From positions 84,367 to 148,366 of the forward strand of contig SFDM01000005.1 in NCBI GenBank assembly GCA_004558205.1: 64,000 bases of DNA, given 5' to 3'. The notes beneath the pieces were generated by a model. That model was given only the letters and a program-made list of their open reading frames with translations, was not told the origin of the DNA and searched no databases. Position numbers and translations under genes: made by a program. Positions 61,612-64,000 of the stretch are shown one piece after another (the first letter of the stretch is position 1; each line of letters begins with the position of its first letter). This stretch comes from Pyramidobacter piscolens (GTDB lineage Bacteria; Synergistota; Synergistia; Synergistales; Dethiosulfovibrionaceae).

Positions 61612-62502
61612 TTGGACTGTACTTTCAAACCGCTCGAGCTTTCCATGCTTGCGGATTATAAAAAATACTGGCTGCGATGCAGCGAGTACTCTTCGGATCA
61701 GAGTTTTGTGGTGCTTTGGTCCTGGACCCACTTTTTCGGCTACGAGGCCTGCTGGGAGCGCGACCTGGTGTGGATGCGCCAGACGCGCCCCGATCTGAAA
61801 TGGCTTGCCCCGGCGGGCGACTGGCACCGCGGTGACTGGGCCGAGACGCTTGAAAGGGTCGTGGGGCCCGAGGCCACCTTTGTGGACGTGCCCAAGTCAT
61901 TGGTCGAGATCTGGCAGGCGCAATTAGGCTCGAAGATCACGGCCGAGGCGGATCGCGACAGCTTCGAATATCTCTATAACGTGGAGGAGCTGGCGACGCT
62001 GGTGGGCAACAAGCATATGCGCCGCCGCAACAAGGTCAACCAGTTCCGCCGGCACTACAGCGCGCAGTACCTGACGCTGACGCCCGAGATGACGCCCCGC
62101 GTGGTGGAGCTTCAGAAGCTCTGGTGCCAGGAGGAGCAGTGCAAGGAGACGGACATGCTGGACGCCGAGAGCGAGGGCATCTATCATGTGCTCGAACACT
62201 GGCAGGAGCTGGGGCTCATAGGCGGCGCCATCGAATACGAAGGGCGGCTGATCGCCTACACTCTGGCCGAGCCCGTCACGCCGGACCTGATCATGATCCA
62301 CTACGAGAAGGCTCTGCCCGAGTTCCCCCAGGCCTATCAGGTGATCAACAAGGACTTCTTGTTCTACGACGCCCGCAGCTACAAGATCGCCAACCGCGAG
62401 GAAGACATGGGCGACCCCGGCCTGCGCCACGCCAAGATGGCCTACGCGCCCTGCGGTTTTGTGGAGAAGTATACGGTGCGCTGGAACGCCCATAATCAGT
62501 AG
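61612..62502 (+). CDS. DUF2156 (phosphatidylglycerol lysyltransferase C-terminal-like) protein
   Basis: 296 residues, soluble. It has the GNAT-like double fold of DUF2156: FKPLELSMLADYKKYWLRCS at the start, LVGNKHMRRRNKVNQFRRHY (conserved Lys-Arg-Asn loop) and GLRHAKMAYAPCGFVEKYTV at the end. Related domains transfer aminoacyl groups to lipids (MprF) or peptides; stand-alone forms are uncharacterised. The start is a TTG at 61612 with AGGAGG upstream; a closer ATG at 61608 is out of frame and soon stops. No lipid-flipping MprF half is present. Confidence 0.78.
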   Translation: MDCTFKPLELSMLADYKKYWLRCSEYSSDQSFVVLWSWTHFFGYEACWERDLVWMRQTRPDLKWLAPAGDWHRGDWAETLERVVGPEATFVDVPKSLVEIWQAQLGSKITAEADRDSFEYLYNVEELATLVGNKHMRRRNKVNQFRRHYSAQYLTLTPEMTPRVVELQKLWCQEEQCKETDMLDAESEGIYHVLEHWQELGLIGGAIEYEGRLIAYTLAEPVTPDLIMIHYEKALPEFPQAYQVINKDFLFYDARSYKIANREEDMGDPGLRHAKMAYAPCGFVEKYTVRWNAHNQ

Positions 62503-62573
62503 AATTACGGCAGCGCTTCAGCTTTGTGACTTGTTTTTTCAGAACGGGAAACTTCAATTGCAACGCAGCATGA

Positions 62574-62620
62574 GAGGCAGAGGAATTTTCCGCGCTAAGA
62601 GCGCGGGATTCCTCTGCCTC
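62574..62620. terminator. Bidirectional strong hairpin terminator
   Basis: Arms GAGGCAGAGGAAT..CCGCGC and GCGCGG..ATTCCTCTGCCTC around a five-base loop, between the convergent DUF2156 and aminotransferase genes. Confidence 0.75.
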
Positions 62621-62669
62621 TTGTGTTGTCATATCCCTTGCCAGCTGTGCGCGCATGAAGAAATAGCTA

Positions 62670-63854
62670 TCAGCAGCTCCGCAGGATAGCTCCGAGGCGG
62701 GCGATGCCTTCGATGATCTTTTCGCGGCTCATGCAGGAATAGTTCATGCGGGCGTGGTTGTGCTCCTGTTCCAGCGGGAAGAAGGTGGCGCCGGGCACGT
62801 AGCCCACGTTGGCCTCGGGAAGGGTCCTCTGGCGCATCAGCTGTTCTGTGTCGATGCTTGCATCCACGGTCAGCCACGTAAAAAGGCCGCCCGCGGGGTT
62901 GGTCCAGCTGGCGCTCGAGGGGAATTCCGCGGCCATTCGTTCGAGCATGAGATCTTTTTTCTTCTTATAAAGACTGCGGATTTTCTGGATGTGGGCGTCC
63001 AGGTCGTACATGTCCATAAAGGCGTTGGCGGCGTAGACCATCAGCGTGGAGGACTGGCTGTCCTCGGCCGTTTTCAGAAGGCTCATTTTGCGCGCCGCCA
63101 GCGGGGAGGCCACCACCCAGCCCAGCCTCATACCGGGCGACAGGATCTTGGAGAAGCTGCCCAGGTGGACCACGCGGCCGTCAGTGTCGAAGCTCTTGAT
63201 GGCCGGCTGGGCTTCGCCTTCAAAGCGGATTTCGCGGTAGGGGCTGTCCTCCAGGACCATCACGTCGTATTTCTGCGCCAGCTCGTAGAGCTTTTTGCGG
63301 CGCTCCAGCGGCATGGACACGCCCATGGGGTTCTGGAACTCGGGGATGGTGTAGATGAACTTCGCGTCGGGATGGGCTTGGAGGGTTGCCTCCAGAGCGT
63401 CCATCTTCATGCCCTCGCCGTCCATGGGTACGCAGGCGTAGCGCGGCTGATAGACGTTGAAAGCGATCAAGGCGCCCAGGTAGGTGGGGCTTTCGGTGAT
63501 GATCTTGTCTCCCTTGTCGATCATCAGTTTCGCCATCAGGCTCAAGCCCTGCTGGCCGCCGGTGGTCATGAGGATCTCGTCGGGCACGCAGTTCACGCCG
63601 GCGCGGGCCATCCTGGCGGCGATCTTTTCACGAAGTTCGGGGATCCCCTCGGACGTGCCGTATTGAAGGGCCTGCCGCCCCTGGGCGCGCAGCACGCGGT
63701 CGAGCACGGCGCAGAGCTGTTCGACGGGGAATACATCGGGGTCGGGATAGCCTCCGCCGAAGGAGATCAAATCCCGCCCGACGCCGAGTTTAAAAAGCTC
63801 GCGAATCGCCGAAGGCTTGACGCCTTCCATGCGCTCCGCAAATTTATAATCCAT
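62670..63854 (-). CDS. PLP-dependent aminotransferase (class I/II, LysN/ArAT-like)
   Basis: 394 residues, fold-type I aminotransferase. The PLP-binding Lys lies in HLGSFSKILSPGMRLGWV, and FGGGYPDPDVFP plus YGTSEGIPELREKIAARM match the 2-aminoadipate/aromatic aminotransferase group (LysN, MocR-type core without the HTH). TTGGQQGLSLMAKLMIDKGD is the PLP phosphate region. It transfers the amino group of aromatic or branched amino acids to 2-oxoglutarate; specificity cannot be fixed. The ATG at 63854 has GAGGAGG upstream. Fits the amino-acid-fermenting lifestyle inferred for the organism. Confidence 0.9.
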   Translation of the reverse strand: MDYKFAERMEGVKPSAIRELFKLGVGRDLISFGGGYPDPDVFPVEQLCAVLDRVLRAQGRQALQYGTSEGIPELREKIAARMARAGVNCVPDEILMTTGGQQGLSLMAKLMIDKGDKIITESPTYLGALIAFNVYQPRYACVPMDGEGMKMDALEATLQAHPDAKFIYTIPEFQNPMGVSMPLERRKKLYELAQKYDVMVLEDSPYREIRFEGEAQPAIKSFDTDGRVVHLGSFSKILSPGMRLGWVVASPLAARKMSLLKTAEDSQSSTLMVYAANAFMDMYDLDAHIQKIRSLYKKKKDLMLERMAAEFPSSASWTNPAGGLFTWLTVDASIDTEQLMRQRTLPEANVGYVPGATFFPLEQEHNHARMNYSCMSREKIIEGIARLGAILRSC

Positions 63855-63929
63855 TTAAAAAACCTCCTCATAAAAGAAAATAGTACCACGGTGAAGATAA
63901 TCAGATAAATTGCCGTTTACCGGCGTCAC

Positions 63930-64000
63930 TCGCTAAACGTCCCAGCTGCTCGGAACTCTCCCCGAGGCAATCCTCGGAGTACGTCAAGTACGCCTCCGGT
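63930..64000. other. GC-rich hairpin-forming segment at the window end
   Basis: CCGAGGCAATCCTCGG and GTACGTCAAGTAC form two adjacent small hairpins. The segment resembles the boundary of another interspersed repeat or structured element that continues beyond the window. Confidence 0.35.

Overview
The window is a 64 kb stretch of a chromosome of about 55-60% GC from a diderm, peptide- and amino-acid-using anaerobe. The gene set is an autotransporter with a C-terminal beta-barrel, an RND pump with its membrane-fusion protein, an M55 D-aminopeptidase, an M19 dipeptidase beside a DUF819 permease, an opine dehydrogenase and a 4Fe-4S aldo/keto reductase. This is most compatible with Synergistota (Pyramidobacter/Jonquetella-like). 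The assignment is an inference from gene content and style; no rRNA or other decisive marker is present.

Layout. 1-1.8 kb: end of a sodium:solute symporter and an opine dehydrogenase, more AT-rich than the rest. 2.2-3.6 kb: decayed AAA/DUF234 ATPase. 3.9-10.3 kb: MBL-fold hydrolase, MATE exporter, nikR with a C39-like protein, fumC and dppA. 10.4-13.9 kb: a second decayed ATPase (DUF4143 type), a PhzF-family enzyme and a frameshifted KilA-N gene. 14-17 kb: redox genes (HxlR regulator/flavin reductase pair; flavodoxin plus Fe-S aldo/keto reductase behind a MerR-type promoter). 17.6-23.4 kb: hybrid histidine kinase and an autotransporter broken by an amber codon. 24-38.1 kb: the most unusual part, a leftward cluster (membrane protein, secreted ankyrin protein, secreted TPR protein, secreted protein of about 2,900 residues) diverging from an unfamiliar regulator with two helix-turn-helix motifs. 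38-46 kb: IS630-like relic, LysR regulator, dipeptidase/DUF819 pair, nitronate monooxygenase-like enzyme, NapH-like ferredoxin and a BMP-type binding protein. 46-53 kb: RND/MFP efflux pair, then an ArsR regulator with a His-rich Zn/Cd-type P-ATPase. 53-64 kb: mostly housekeeping (ybaK-like deacylase, thioesterase, C26 hydrolase, gyrA-psd-pssA, DUF554, DUF2156, aminotransferase).

Between the genes is a dense set of small repeats: a family of about 160 bp (three full and several partial copies), a 94-bp MITE present twice as perfect inverted copies whose ends match the IS630-like relic, and a MITE of about 285 bp with long terminal inverted repeats present twice in opposite orientations. Six copies of the parS-like palindrome TGTTCCACGTGGAACA (four exact, two with one change) lie along the window, several just beyond strong hairpin terminators. 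Either this is an origin-proximal centromere region (gyrA is nearby) or the palindrome travels with a repeat family. At least three genes carry in-frame nonsense codons and two carry frameshifts, so the accessory part of the window is decaying.
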